DNA from: Acidobacteriaceae bacterium
GTDB lineage: Bacteria; Acidobacteriota; Terriglobia; Terriglobales; Acidobacteriaceae
Length of the DNA: 64,000 nucleotides
Assembly (NCBI GenBank): GCA_030041435.1
Contig: JASHNW010000127.1
Location: 1 to 64,000, forward strand
Direction of reading: 5' to 3'
The notes under the pieces are model-generated. The model was not told where the DNA came from. It worked only from the letters and a program-made list of their open reading frames with translations, and did no database searches. The translations under genes and the position numbers were made by a program. Below, piece by piece: positions 17,420 to 25,724 of the stretch. How positions within the stretch are numbered: position 1 is the first letter of the stretch; each line of letters starts with the position of its first letter.

Positions 17420-20400
17420 CCGAATCACCTGAGCGGCCATTCTGGCTGCCGCGCTGGTCGCGCAGCATTTTTTTCTTCACCATCGTTCTTGCGGCTGCCG
17501 GGATCTTCCTCGCTTTTCATATCCCCATCGCGGTTTTTCCCCAGACGAATTTCCCCCGGGTCGTCATCGGTGTCGATAACGGCGTCACGCCCATCGAGCA
17601 GATGGAAGTGACCATTACTCGGCCGCTCGAAGATGCCGTGAACAGCGTGCCGGGCCTCGTTGACGTCCGGTCCATTACCAGCCGCGGCTCGGCGGAGGTC
17701 GATCTCTTTTTCAACTGGAACGTCGATATGTTCCAGACCCTTCAGCTCGTCAACGCGGCCGTAGCACGATTGCAGCAGAGTCTGCCCTCCACGGCGCAGA
17801 TCTCGGTCAACCGGCTAACGTTCGCGACGCTGGATCCAATTCTGGGCTACGCCCTTACGTCCAGCACCGTCTCGCAAACACGCCTGTGGGAGCTGGCTAA
17901 TTACGACCTGAAACCTCCGCTCAACCGGCTGGACGGCGTCAGCACGGTGGTCGTTCAGGGCGGCCAGGTGCCGGAATTCCACGTGATCCCGAACACCGCG
18001 AAGCTGATTGCCGCTTCGCTCACGATCGGCGATTTGGTCAGTGCTATTCAGCAAACCAATCTGGTCGAATCGCCCGGCCTCTACGAAGATCATCATCAGC
18101 TCATTCTCGGGCTGGTGGGCGATCAGGCGCACAACCTCGAGCAACTCGCGCAAATCTCGGTCAAGGCCACCGCTGCAGGCGTGCCTGTTCACCTCTCCGA
18201 CGTAGCCCAGGTCGTCCCCGCCACGGAACCTGTCTATACCATTGTCACGGCCAACGGACAGCCCGCCGTCCTCATCAACATTGCCCGCCAGCCTGACAGC
18301 AACACCGTCGCTGTCGCCGACGAAGTCGCTGCGGAAATGGCGCAGCTGAAGCGCAACCTGCCCGCCGGCGTCACCATCCAGCCGTTTTACGACCAGTCCC
18401 ACCTGGTCCGCGACAGCATCGCCAGCGTGCGCGACGCCATCCTGCTTGGCCTCATCCTCGCCTCGGTCATCATGGTGCTGTTTCTGCGCGACTGGACCTC
18501 CTCTCTGGTCGCCGGCCTGGTTATTCCTGTCACCATCACGGTTACGTTTATCGCGTTGTGGGTCATGGGGCAGAGCTTCAACCTCATGACCCTGGGCGGA
18601 CTGGCTGCGGCGGTCGGTCTGGTCATCGACGATGCCATTGTTGTGGTCGAGAACATCGTCCTGCACCGCGAGAGCGGCGAATCCCGCGTGGAATCAGTCC
18701 GCAAAGCCCTGCACGAAATTACCGGGCCTTTGGTTGGCTCCACCATCACGCCCATCGTTGTCTTTCTCCCGCTGGTGTCGGTCACCGGCGTTACCGGGAC
18801 GTTCTTTCGCGCGCTGGCCATCACCATGACGGTGGCCCTGCTCACCTCGCTTGCGCTGGCGCTCACCCTGACACCGGCCCTCAGCCTCACCGTTCTTCGC
18901 AGCACGAATGGCGGCGCCTCCGACGGTCCCGCCGATGCGGAGTCCGCCCAGCATCGGGGCCTGATGGCTCCCGTTCTCCGCGCGCACGAACGTTTGCTGC
19001 GCGCCGCCCTCGATCGCCCACTGTGGCTGGCCGGGGCATGCGGTCTTCTCGTCCTGATTACGTTTTTTGGTTACAAAGGTCTTGGCACCGATTTGCTGCC
19101 GGAAATGGATGAAGGTGGCTTTGTGCTTGACTATGTGATGCCTGCCGGCAGTTCGCTCCAGGAGACCAACCGCGTCCTGCTGCACGTCGACCGCATCCTT
19201 CATGAAATTCCCGAAGTGGAATCCACGTCCCGCCGAACCGGCCTGCAGATGGGTCTGGCCGCGGTTACGGAAGCCAACACCGGCGACTTCACGGTAATGC
19301 TCACCGACCATCGCAGCCGTGGCATCGAGGCAGTCATGGAAGACGCGCGTGAGCGGATCCACGCCGCCGAGCCGGAACTGGACATTGAGTTCACGCAGGT
19401 TTTGCAGGACATGATCGGCGACCTCTCCAACGCGCCCGAGCCGGTTCAGATCAAGATATTCTCGCCCAATCAGGACCTGCTCAATCAGCTCGGCCCGCGC
19501 GTTGCTGACGCCATCTCCAAAGTGCCTGGAGTGGTCGATGTGGAAGACGGCGTCGACAATACGGTCAGCGGTCCGGCCACCAACTTTCAGGTCGATCCGG
19601 GCATCGCGGCCCGTCTTGGCTTCACCACTGCCGAAGTTGCGACCGACGCTGCCTCTATCCTCGACGGCGTTCCCACGCCTGAGCCGCTCATCGACAATGG
19701 CCGGCCCTACACCGTCCGCGTCCGCCTCGACGACTCGCATCGTTCCGGCCTTGACGCCATCGAGAACACGGTCTTTGTCAGTTCCAGCGGCAAGCTGGCG
19801 ACCCTTGGCTCACTGGCTCAGGTGGAGCAGTTGCCGCCCCAGAACGAAATTCTCCGCGAGAATCTCCAGCAGCTGATCACGGTGACCGGACGCCTGGAGG
19901 GCTCCGATCTCGGGACGGCCATCCGCCGGGTCCAGGAGGCGGTGCGCGATCTGCATCTGCCCTCCGGCGTTCGCGTCGAGTACGGCGGAACCTACCAAAC
20001 CCAGCAACAGTCTTTTCACGAGCTGCTGCAGGTGCTGCTGCTCGCGCTGATTCTCGTATTCGGCGTGCTGCTGGCGGAATTCCGCAGTTTCTCCGCGCCC
20101 GTCGCGGTGCTGGTTTCGTCGGTTCTTTCGACGGGCGGGGTGATTTTCGCTCTGCTCCTTACCGGAACTACCTTCAACGTGGCCTCATTCATGGGCCTCA
20201 TCATGGTGATCGGCATCGTCGCTAAAAACGGCATCCTGCTGCTCGATGCCGACCAGCGATTTCGCCGCGAAGGTCTGAGCGCCTACGACGCGATGCTGCA
20301 TGCCGCGCACCGCCGCCTGCGCCCCATCGTCATGACCGCTCTGGCGGCGATGAGCGGCATGCTGCCGCTCGCACTGGCTTTGGGAGCAGGCTCGCAGATG

Positions 20401-20502
20401 CTGCAGCCTCTGGCCATCGCCGTCATCGGCGGCCTGCTGGTTTCGATGGTGCTTTCGCTGATCGTTACCCCCGCCGTCTACTACTTCCTCGCGCGAGAAT
20501 AG
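17416..20502 (+). CDS. RND-superfamily efflux permease (AcrB/HAE1 type)
   Basis: This proton-driven exporter of 1028 residues matches the usual family length. It has twelve membrane spans in two halves, each followed by a large periplasmic loop. The proton-relay acids of TM4 are present as VIDDAIVVVEN (about 403-404), the TM10 lysine as IVAKNGILLLD (about 936), and the R-P motif RLRPIVMTALAAM is present. The porter domain shows TRPLEDAVNSVPG. The start is GTG at 17416, overlapping the adaptor stop. The substrate is not predictable: acid-pair and loop features favour the hydrophobe/drug branch over the metal (CusA) branch, but this is inference. Confidence 0.93.
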   Translation: MTESPERPFWLPRWSRSIFFFTIVLAAAGIFLAFHIPIAVFPQTNFPRVVIGVDNGVTPIEQMEVTITRPLEDAVNSVPGLVDVRSITSRGSAEVDLFFNWNVDMFQTLQLVNAAVARLQQSLPSTAQISVNRLTFATLDPILGYALTSSTVSQTRLWELANYDLKPPLNRLDGVSTVVVQGGQVPEFHVIPNTAKLIAASLTIGDLVSAIQQTNLVESPGLYEDHHQLILGLVGDQAHNLEQLAQISVKATAAGVPVHLSDVAQVVPATEPVYTIVTANGQPAVLINIARQPDSNTVAVADEVAAEMAQLKRNLPAGVTIQPFYDQSHLVRDSIASVRDAILLGLILASVIMVLFLRDWTSSLVAGLVIPVTITVTFIALWVMGQSFNLMTLGGLAAAVGLVIDDAIVVVENIVLHRESGESRVESVRKALHEITGPLVGSTITPIVVFLPLVSVTGVTGTFFRALAITMTVALLTSLALALTLTPALSLTVLRSTNGGASDGPADAESAQHRGLMAPVLRAHERLLRAALDRPLWLAGACGLLVLITFFGYKGLGTDLLPEMDEGGFVLDYVMPAGSSLQETNRVLLHVDRILHEIPEVESTSRRTGLQMGLAAVTEANTGDFTVMLTDHRSRGIEAVMEDARERIHAAEPELDIEFTQVLQDMIGDLSNAPEPVQIKIFSPNQDLLNQLGPRVADAISKVPGVVDVEDGVDNTVSGPATNFQVDPGIAARLGFTTAEVATDAASILDGVPTPEPLIDNGRPYTVRVRLDDSHRSGLDAIENTVFVSSSGKLATLGSLAQVEQLPPQNEILRENLQQLITVTGRLEGSDLGTAIRRVQEAVRDLHLPSGVRVEYGGTYQTQQQSFHELLQVLLLALILVFGVLLAEFRSFSAPVAVLVSSVLSTGGVIFALLLTGTTFNVASFMGLIMVIGIVAKNGILLLDADQRFRREGLSAYDAMLHAAHRRLRPIVMTALAAMSGMLPLALALGAGSQMLQPLAIAVIGGLLVSMVLSLIVTPAVYYFLARE

Positions 20503-20617
20503 GGCCACTCTTGGTGCCCAACCTCGCTGCTGTCAGGACGCGGGAATCGCGCAGATGGGTGACGGCATAATCCTTCGCCCTCACACCAGCAGGAGCGATC
20601 CCCGACGGTCCGCGTTC

Positions 20618-20647
20618 TTGACAGTCCACGCCGGGTCAGCGTAGAGT
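20618..20647 (+). promoter_or_regulatory. Sigma-70-like promoter of the padR operon
   Basis: TTGACA (20618-20623) is a consensus -35. After 18 bases TAGAGT (20642-20647) can serve as -10. The predicted transcript would start near 20654, inside the operator 20645-20674. Confidence 0.5.
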
Positions 20648-20674
20648 CGTTGATCGTTGTATCGATCATCGACT
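20645..20674. promoter_or_regulatory. PadR-type operator abutting the padR start codon
   Basis: AGTCGTTGATCG (20645-20656) and CGATCATCGACT (20663-20674) form a 12-base inverted repeat with 11 matching positions and a 6-base spacer. The dyad covers the predicted -10 and transcription start and ends directly before the ATG at 20675, leaving no room for a Shine-Dalgarno site. This fits autorepression by the encoded PadR protein. Confidence 0.55.
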
Positions 20675-21025
20675 ATGCCAAAGAAAAAACTCGACCCGCT
20701 CCCCTCCGCCGCCTTTCAAATCCTCCTCGCCCTCGCCGATGAGGATCGCCACGGCTACGGCATCATGCGCCAGGTGGAGGAGCAGAGCGAAGGCCGCGTT
20801 CGCCTCGGCCCGGGCACACTGTACAGCTCCGTACAGTCCCTCCTCGAAGAAAAGCTCATCGAAGAAGTGGGCTCTCGCAGCGACGACGCTCCCCACAGCG
20901 AACGCCGCCGCTACTACCGCCTCACCGCGTCCGGACGCAAACTCGCCCGCTCCGAAGCCGACCGCCTAGCCGGCCTGCTGCGCATCGCGCGCGCCCGCAG
21001 GATCTTCCGGGGGGATTATGTCTGA
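20675..21025 (+). CDS. PadR-family transcriptional regulator
   Basis: This small winged-helix repressor has 116 residues. The PadR core is clear: FQILLALADEDRHGYGIMRQVEE, then LGPGTLYSSVQSLLEEKLIEE and RRRYYRLTASGRKLA, the wing and recognition elements of the family. The long C-terminal dimer helix is short, as in the PadR-s1 subgroup often found beside ADOP permeases in Acidobacteriota. ATG at 20675 is chosen; it directly follows a 30-base dyad. The gene overlaps the S41 fusion gene by eight bases, so it most likely controls that gene and itself. Confidence 0.85.
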   Translation: MPKKKLDPLPSAAFQILLALADEDRHGYGIMRQVEEQSEGRVRLGPGTLYSSVQSLLEEKLIEEVGSRSDDAPHSERRRYYRLTASGRKLARSEADRLAGLLRIARARRIFRGDYV

Positions 21026-22508
21026 AAAGCTATACGCGCTGCTGCTGCGCCTTTATCCCGCGGATTTTCGGAGAGTGTACGGGGAGGAAGCCATGCAACT
21101 GCTGCGCGATCGCCTTCGCGACGAGCCAGGACTCTTCGCCCGTCTGCGCCTGTGGCTTGACCTTGTCGCCGATCTCGCCTTTTCCCTGCCGCGCGAACAC
21201 AGAGCGATGCGCTCCGGCATGGAAGCCGCCGCCGCCCATCGGCCTTCCGCGGGAATGCCCTGCTTTGAGGTCCTCGAACGCCAGCCTCCCCGCGCGGCCG
21301 CGGTGATGATTGCAGCGACGCTTTCCCTGGGTGGCACTGTGGCGTTCTTTCTGCTCCTCAACTATGCGGGCATCCCGCCTGCCTCCAGCCTGTCTCGCAT
21401 GGTGCGGCGCGCGCACGCTCAGCGCGCTGAGGGACCCACTCCTGCGCCGACTGCCGCAGAGCTCTCCGCCTCGGGCATGCCGTTTGCGGCAGCTGCGGAA
21501 AGCGGGTATACAGCCGCCCCCGCTCCAGGAACGCCCATGCCACCCCCGGAATCGCCGAATCCTCGACAGGCTGCTGCCCCGACGACCATCGAGGTCATGC
21601 GTGGCGACTCCATCGATGCAGCCGAGCGCCATCTCGTCATCGAAGCCGCCGCAAAGGATCTGAGAGCGTTCTATTTCGATCCGAAGGTTGCCGAGAAAAC
21701 TGCCGACGCTTTGCTCGCGCAGGAAAAGAGCGGTGACGACAACGGGGCGACCTCAGGCGGAGCATTCGCCGCTTTGCTCACCCGGCAAATGCGGGATGCC
21801 AGCCAGGACATGCACCTCGTCGTCGAATACAGCTCCAACCCCTTACCTGCGCACGCCGTGGCTCCGACGCCCGAAGATATGGCCCGTTACCGTCAGGCCA
21901 TGCAGCAGCAGAACTGCAGCATCGAGAAGGTCGCGATCCTGGCGCACGACATCGGCTATCTTAAGCTCGATTCTTTCCCCGACGCTTCAATCTGCGGCGA
22001 ACAGATCACCGCTGCCGTCACTGCGCTCAACCATTCCGACGCTCTCATCATCGACCTGCGTGAGAACCATGGCGGCTTTCCCGAGACGGTTGCTCTCGTT
22101 GCTGCCCCGCTCTTCGATCGGCCACGCGCGTGGTACAACCCGCGACAAGCTCAACCCGACTTCACGTCATCGCCCGTTCCCGGCAGCCTTCTCGCTGACA
22201 AGCCCGTGTACATCCTTACCTCTGCGTCGACGTGGTCAGGCGCCGAACAGTTCAGTTACAACCTGAAAATGCTCCACCGCGCCACGCTGGTCGGCGAAAC
22301 CACACGCGGCGGCGCTCATGCGGGCGCGTTCCATCGCATCGACCATCACTTCGGCATGGGTATCCCGGAAATACGCATCGTCAATCCCTACGGCGGCGCG
22401 GACTGGGCGGGCGTCGGCGTCACCCCCGATGTGAAAGTCAAGGCCGCCGACGCGCTGACCACCGCAGAGAAGCTAGCCGCGAGCAGACTGGCGGTTCTGC
22501 CGCGATAA
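21018..22508 (+). CDS. Permease-prefix domain/transmembrane/S41-type peptidase fusion
   Basis: This 496-residue protein has an unusual layout. Residues 1-65 (LYALLLRLYPADFRRVYGEE, LWLDLVADLAFSLPREH) match the N-terminal prefix segment common on acidobacterial MacB/ADOP permeases. One membrane span (about 93-117) and a Pro/Ala-rich linker (about 140-190) follow. Then comes an S41/tricorn-IRBP-like peptidase fold (about 200-480) with IGYLKLDSF, IIDLRENHGG, LTSASTWSGAEQFSYNLK (putative nucleophile Ser407) and LVGETTRGGAHAG. This topology would place the peptidase on the outer side of the membrane. It overlaps padR by eight bases. The function could be envelope stress or peptide processing; no substrate is indicated. 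Confidence 0.75.
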   Translation: MSEKLYALLLRLYPADFRRVYGEEAMQLLRDRLRDEPGLFARLRLWLDLVADLAFSLPREHRAMRSGMEAAAAHRPSAGMPCFEVLERQPPRAAAVMIAATLSLGGTVAFFLLLNYAGIPPASSLSRMVRRAHAQRAEGPTPAPTAAELSASGMPFAAAAESGYTAAPAPGTPMPPPESPNPRQAAAPTTIEVMRGDSIDAAERHLVIEAAAKDLRAFYFDPKVAEKTADALLAQEKSGDDNGATSGGAFAALLTRQMRDASQDMHLVVEYSSNPLPAHAVAPTPEDMARYRQAMQQQNCSIEKVAILAHDIGYLKLDSFPDASICGEQITAAVTALNHSDALIIDLRENHGGFPETVALVAAPLFDRPRAWYNPRQAQPDFTSSPVPGSLLADKPVYILTSASTWSGAEQFSYNLKMLHRATLVGETTRGGAHAGAFHRIDHHFGMGIPEIRIVNPYGGADWAGVGVTPDVKVKAADALTTAEKLAASRLAVLPR

Positions 22509-22567
22509 GCGCCTGCGGTTGCCCGACGTTCTATAGTTAAGAGCGACATCCCTTTGGAGAGAGACCC

Positions 22568-24157
22568 CTGGCCTGCGACGACCTCAGAGACTGGATTAAA
22601 CTTCTGGACAAAGCCGGCGAGCTAAAGCGCGTCCGCGAAGAAGTGGACCCGATCCTCGAGATGGCCGAGATCGCTGACCGGGCTGCGAAATCCGGGCGCG
22701 GCACCCCGGCAGCCGGCGGTCCCGCGCTCCTCTTCGAAAACGTCAAAGGCTACCCCGGCGGGCGTGTGCTCATGAATCAGTTCGGCAGCGAGCGCCGCAT
22801 GCAGCTCGCCCTCGGTGTCGACTCTCTCGACGAGATCGCCGCGCGTATTCGCGCCCTGCTGGAGGTCAAATCACCCGAGGGCTTCCTTGAAAAGCTGAAG
22901 ATGCTGCCTATGCTCGCTGACATCGGCAAGTTCTTCCCCAAAGTCGTCCCGGCCCGGGAGGCCGCCTGCAAGGAAGTCATCCTTCGCGATAGTTTTTCGG
23001 TGCTCGATTTTCCGGTTCTGCAGACCTGGCCGCTCGATGCCGGCCGCTTCATCACGCTGCCCTGCGTGGTTACACGCGATCCACGCACCGGCAAGCGCAA
23101 CATGGGCATGTATCGGATGCAGGTCTACGACGGGCAAACCACCGGCATGCACTGGCAGCGGCAGAAGAACGCAGCCGAGCATCTGCGGGACCGCCTGCGC
23201 GCCACCGCGGGTTCTGCGTCCGGCCGCGTCAGCGCGATGGCGGAAACGGCGGGGGGCACCACCAACATTGCCCTCGGCAACGTCGTCAATGCCGGCTCGC
23301 CCGACGCTCGCCTCGAAGTTGCCGTGGCCATCGGCACCGATCCCGCGACGACCTTCTCCGCTATTGTGCCCGCACCGCCTGAGGTCGAAGAGTTCCTGAT
23401 CGCCGGGTTTCTCCGGCAGGAACCCGTCGAACTGGTGAAGTGCGAAACCGTCGATCTCGAAGTTCCGGCGCATGCTGAAATCGTCCTCGAAGGCTATGTC
23501 CGCCTCGATGAGCTGCGCGCCGAGGGCCCCTTCGGCGACCACACCGGCTTCTACACCATGGCCGAAGACTATCCCGTCTTCCACATCACCTGCATCACGC
23601 ACCGCAAAGACCCCATCTGGCCGGCCACCGTGGTCGGCAAGCCGCCCCAGGAGGACGCGTGGATGGGAAAGGCGGTCGAGCGCATCTTTATCCCGCTCTT
23701 TCGCCTTACGCTGCCTGAAATCGTCGACATCAATCTGCCCGTCGAAGCGGTCTTCCACAACCTCATGATTGTGTCGATCAGAAAGAGCTACGCGGGCCAC
23801 GCGCGCAAGGTCATGAACGGCATCTGGGCCATGGGCCAGGCCATGTTCACCAAGTGCATCGTCGTCGTCGACGAAGACTGCGACGTGCAGAACCTGGCCG
23901 AGGTCGTTCTCCGCGTCGCCAACAATATCGATCCCGAGCGCGACATCCAGTTCACCCTGGGCCCGGTCGATTCGCTCGACCACTCCTCCCGCCTGCCGAA
24001 CTACGGCAGCAAGATGGGCATTGACGCAACGCGAAAATGGGCGGCGGAAGGCTTCACCCGGCCGTGGCCGGCGATGATTGAGATGGACGCGGCCACAAAG
24101 TCACGTGTCGACGCGATCTGGAAGAAGCTCGGCATCGGGGACTACGGCAATTCCTGA
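22568..24157 (+). CDS. UbiD-family (prenyl-FMN) decarboxylase
   Basis: This is a predicted prenylated-FMN-dependent decarboxylase of aromatic or unsaturated acids, of the type used in quinone synthesis (UbiD or a menaquinone-route homologue). Family blocks include YRMQVYDGQTTGMHWQ, the GPFGDHTGFY segment (EGPFGDHTG), VGKPPQEDAWMG and NYGSKMGIDATRKW. The conserved N-terminus LRDWIKLLDKAGELKRV lies upstream of the first GTG (22643), and the only in-frame initiator that keeps it is CTG at 22568, behind ggagag. I therefore propose 529 residues with a CTG start. The last codons and the stop come from repeat copy 2. No ubiX is seen nearby. Confidence 0.82.
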   Translation: MACDDLRDWIKLLDKAGELKRVREEVDPILEMAEIADRAAKSGRGTPAAGGPALLFENVKGYPGGRVLMNQFGSERRMQLALGVDSLDEIAARIRALLEVKSPEGFLEKLKMLPMLADIGKFFPKVVPAREAACKEVILRDSFSVLDFPVLQTWPLDAGRFITLPCVVTRDPRTGKRNMGMYRMQVYDGQTTGMHWQRQKNAAEHLRDRLRATAGSASGRVSAMAETAGGTTNIALGNVVNAGSPDARLEVAVAIGTDPATTFSAIVPAPPEVEEFLIAGFLRQEPVELVKCETVDLEVPAHAEIVLEGYVRLDELRAEGPFGDHTGFYTMAEDYPVFHITCITHRKDPIWPATVVGKPPQEDAWMGKAVERIFIPLFRLTLPEIVDINLPVEAVFHNLMIVSIRKSYAGHARKVMNGIWAMGQAMFTKCIVVVDEDCDVQNLAEVVLRVANNIDPERDIQFTLGPVDSLDHSSRLPNYGSKMGIDATRKWAAEGFTRPWPAMIEMDAATKSRVDAIWKKLGIGDYGNS

Positions 24158-24261
24158 GTTCCTGTGGCCTTTCGGATTCAGTGCAAGGTCGCCGTTCCCT
24201 GAGGGGCACGGCGAGTGCAGCGGCTTCGGGATACACCGACTCAGGAATTGCGATAGCTGTT
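24143..24261. repeat. Dispersed ~120-bp repeat with inverted ends, copy 2
   Basis: This is a 119-base copy of the element at 7790-7912. Here the ends gcaattcctgagt (24147-24159) and actcaggaattgc (24239-24251) are a perfect 13-base inverted repeat. It lies between convergent genes: the left end contains the stop codon of the UbiD gene (24155-24157), and the right end reaches the stop of the leftward gene (24260-24262). It may act as a two-way transcription end. Each copy is flanked by matching dinucleotides (ct/ct in copy 1, ac/ac in copy 2), a very weak hint of target duplication. Confidence 0.78.
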
Positions 24262-24814
24262 ACTGCGCCGTCTTCACCTCAATCGAAACCAGATTCCGCA
24301 CGCTTCGCGCGGGCCGCTTGTCCTCGCTCACCACCAGGCGAAACGGTCCTGCCGAGCCCAGCGGTTTGCCGTCCATCGTGTCGGCTACCAGCACCATTCC
24401 CGGATGAAACTCCGGATCGATTTCCGCCAGCGCCACCACGCTTTTATATCCATCCGCGCCCGTGGCCACCACGAACTTCGCCAGCGCCTTGCTGCGCAGA
24501 GCCTCGCCATGCGGAACGCCCAGCTTCGCCAGCAGGTCGATCAGCGGCACGCCCGAATAGGTCTCGTTCCTGTTGGTGTGATGATCGAAGATTGTTACCG
24601 TCTGGTGCGGATATTCCTTCAGCGTCGCCACAGTAAACACGCCGCGCAGCCCCGGGCCGGCGGTAATTGTGAGAACATCAGCCTTCGCTGAAGCTGCCGC
24701 CGATTCCTTGTGCACCGGCATCGCGTCCTGGGCCAGCATCGCCAGTGGCGTGCCCAGCAGAACAGCCCCTGTCACGAAGCGCAAAATCCCCTGCGACCAC
24801 AAGCGATTTCGCAC
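24260..24814 (-). CDS. Exported protein with molybdopterin-oxidoreductase-like (sulfite oxidase-type) fold
   Basis: This predicted periplasmic protein has about 184 residues. A signal-type segment (ILRFVTGAVLLGTPLAMLAQ) is followed by a domain with VFTVATLKEYPHQTVTIFD, YSGVPLIDLLAKLGVP, FVVATGADGYKSVVALAEIDPEF and GPFRLVVSEDKRPARSVRNLVSIEV. This pattern (Y-x-G-V-x-L-x-x-L-L; A-x-D-G-Y...; R...V) belongs to the oxidoreductase molybdopterin-binding superfamily in the short form lacking the catalytic Cys. GTG at 24814 has gaggggg five bases upstream; ATG at 24838 is an alternative with no ribosome site. The molybdenum cofactor partner is not seen, so it may be a binding-only homologue. Confidence 0.65.
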   Translation of the reverse strand: MRNRLWSQGILRFVTGAVLLGTPLAMLAQDAMPVHKESAAASAKADVLTITAGPGLRGVFTVATLKEYPHQTVTIFDHHTNRNETYSGVPLIDLLAKLGVPHGEALRSKALAKFVVATGADGYKSVVALAEIDPEFHPGMVLVADTMDGKPLGSAGPFRLVVSEDKRPARSVRNLVSIEVKTAQ

Positions 24815-24900
24815 GACTACCCCCTCACCGCTCACCATGGTAATACGATTGCATCGTTGCGCTTCATTGCCCGCGCCGCCTGCCGTTACACTGAATATGC

Positions 24901-25575
24901 ATGGCGCACCTGCAGGAGCAGCTCGACGCAATCACCGCCAACACTCGCGACTTGGTTCAGCCGGAGCGGCTGGCCATCGGCGAACGCGCTGTCGAAGAGT
25001 TGTTCAACTCGGGAATTGAAGCGCGCATTCTCCCGGTCGGCGCCGCGGCGCCCGAATTCGCTCTGCCCGACTTCTCCGGCAAGATCGTGCGCTCGTCCGA
25101 TCTGCTCGCCCTTGGCCCGCTGGTGGTGAATTTCTTCCGCGGCCGCTGGTGCCCCTACTGCGTCACGGAACTCGAAGCCTGGCGCGATCTGTATCCGGCA
25201 TTGCGGGAGCGCGGTGCGCTGGTCGCGGGCATTTCACCACAGGTACCGCGACAGAGCGATTTCACCGCGAGCCAGCATTCGATCCCGTTTCCTCTGCTCA
25301 CCGATTCGGGCTGCGTTGTTGCCGAGAGATTCGGGCTGGTCTGGACTCTGCCCGACTATATGCGGCGATATTCCCTCAGCATCCTGCTCAACATCCCGTT
25401 TATCAACGGCGACGAGAGCTGGAGGCTGCCGCTGCCGGCGACGTACGTTATAGGGCCGGACGGCAAGATTCTCTACGGCGAAGCCCACGCCGACTTCCGG
25501 GTCCGCCCCGAACCCGAAGAGGTCCTGCGCGCATTGCCGGTGTTCGCGCGTTCGGAATCCCTGCGCAACCCGTAA
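24901..25575 (+). CDS. AhpC/TSA-family peroxiredoxin-like protein
   Basis: This thioredoxin-fold protein of 224 residues is predicted to reduce peroxides. APEFALPDFSGKIVRSSDLL is the usual AhpC/TSA opening. NFFRGRWCPYC (Cys84, Cys87) carries the peroxidatic Cys in a C-x-x-C setting, and a second conserved block reads LPATYVIGPDGKILY. The extra N-terminal 45 residues (LDAITANTRDL...) and the CPYC form are typical of the peroxiredoxin-like seleno-type group seen in many soil bacteria. It has no signal peptide, so it should be cytoplasmic. It is divergent from the 24260 gene. Confidence 0.85.
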   Translation: MAHLQEQLDAITANTRDLVQPERLAIGERAVEELFNSGIEARILPVGAAAPEFALPDFSGKIVRSSDLLALGPLVVNFFRGRWCPYCVTELEAWRDLYPALRERGALVAGISPQVPRQSDFTASQHSIPFPLLTDSGCVVAERFGLVWTLPDYMRRYSLSILLNIPFINGDESWRLPLPATYVIGPDGKILYGEAHADFRVRPEPEEVLRALPVFARSESLRNP

Positions 25576-25724
25576 CAGATTGGCCGTGGCAGCACGTCCG
25601 GAACGATGCTCGCCATGGCTCCGGTCTGAACCGCTGGCTTTCTTTGCGGAACCTCGTGCGTCGAACCCGCGTATCTCTTCCTGACGCGCAAATCGCCCGA
25701 CTCAAACCACCCCAGGAGCCCCTG

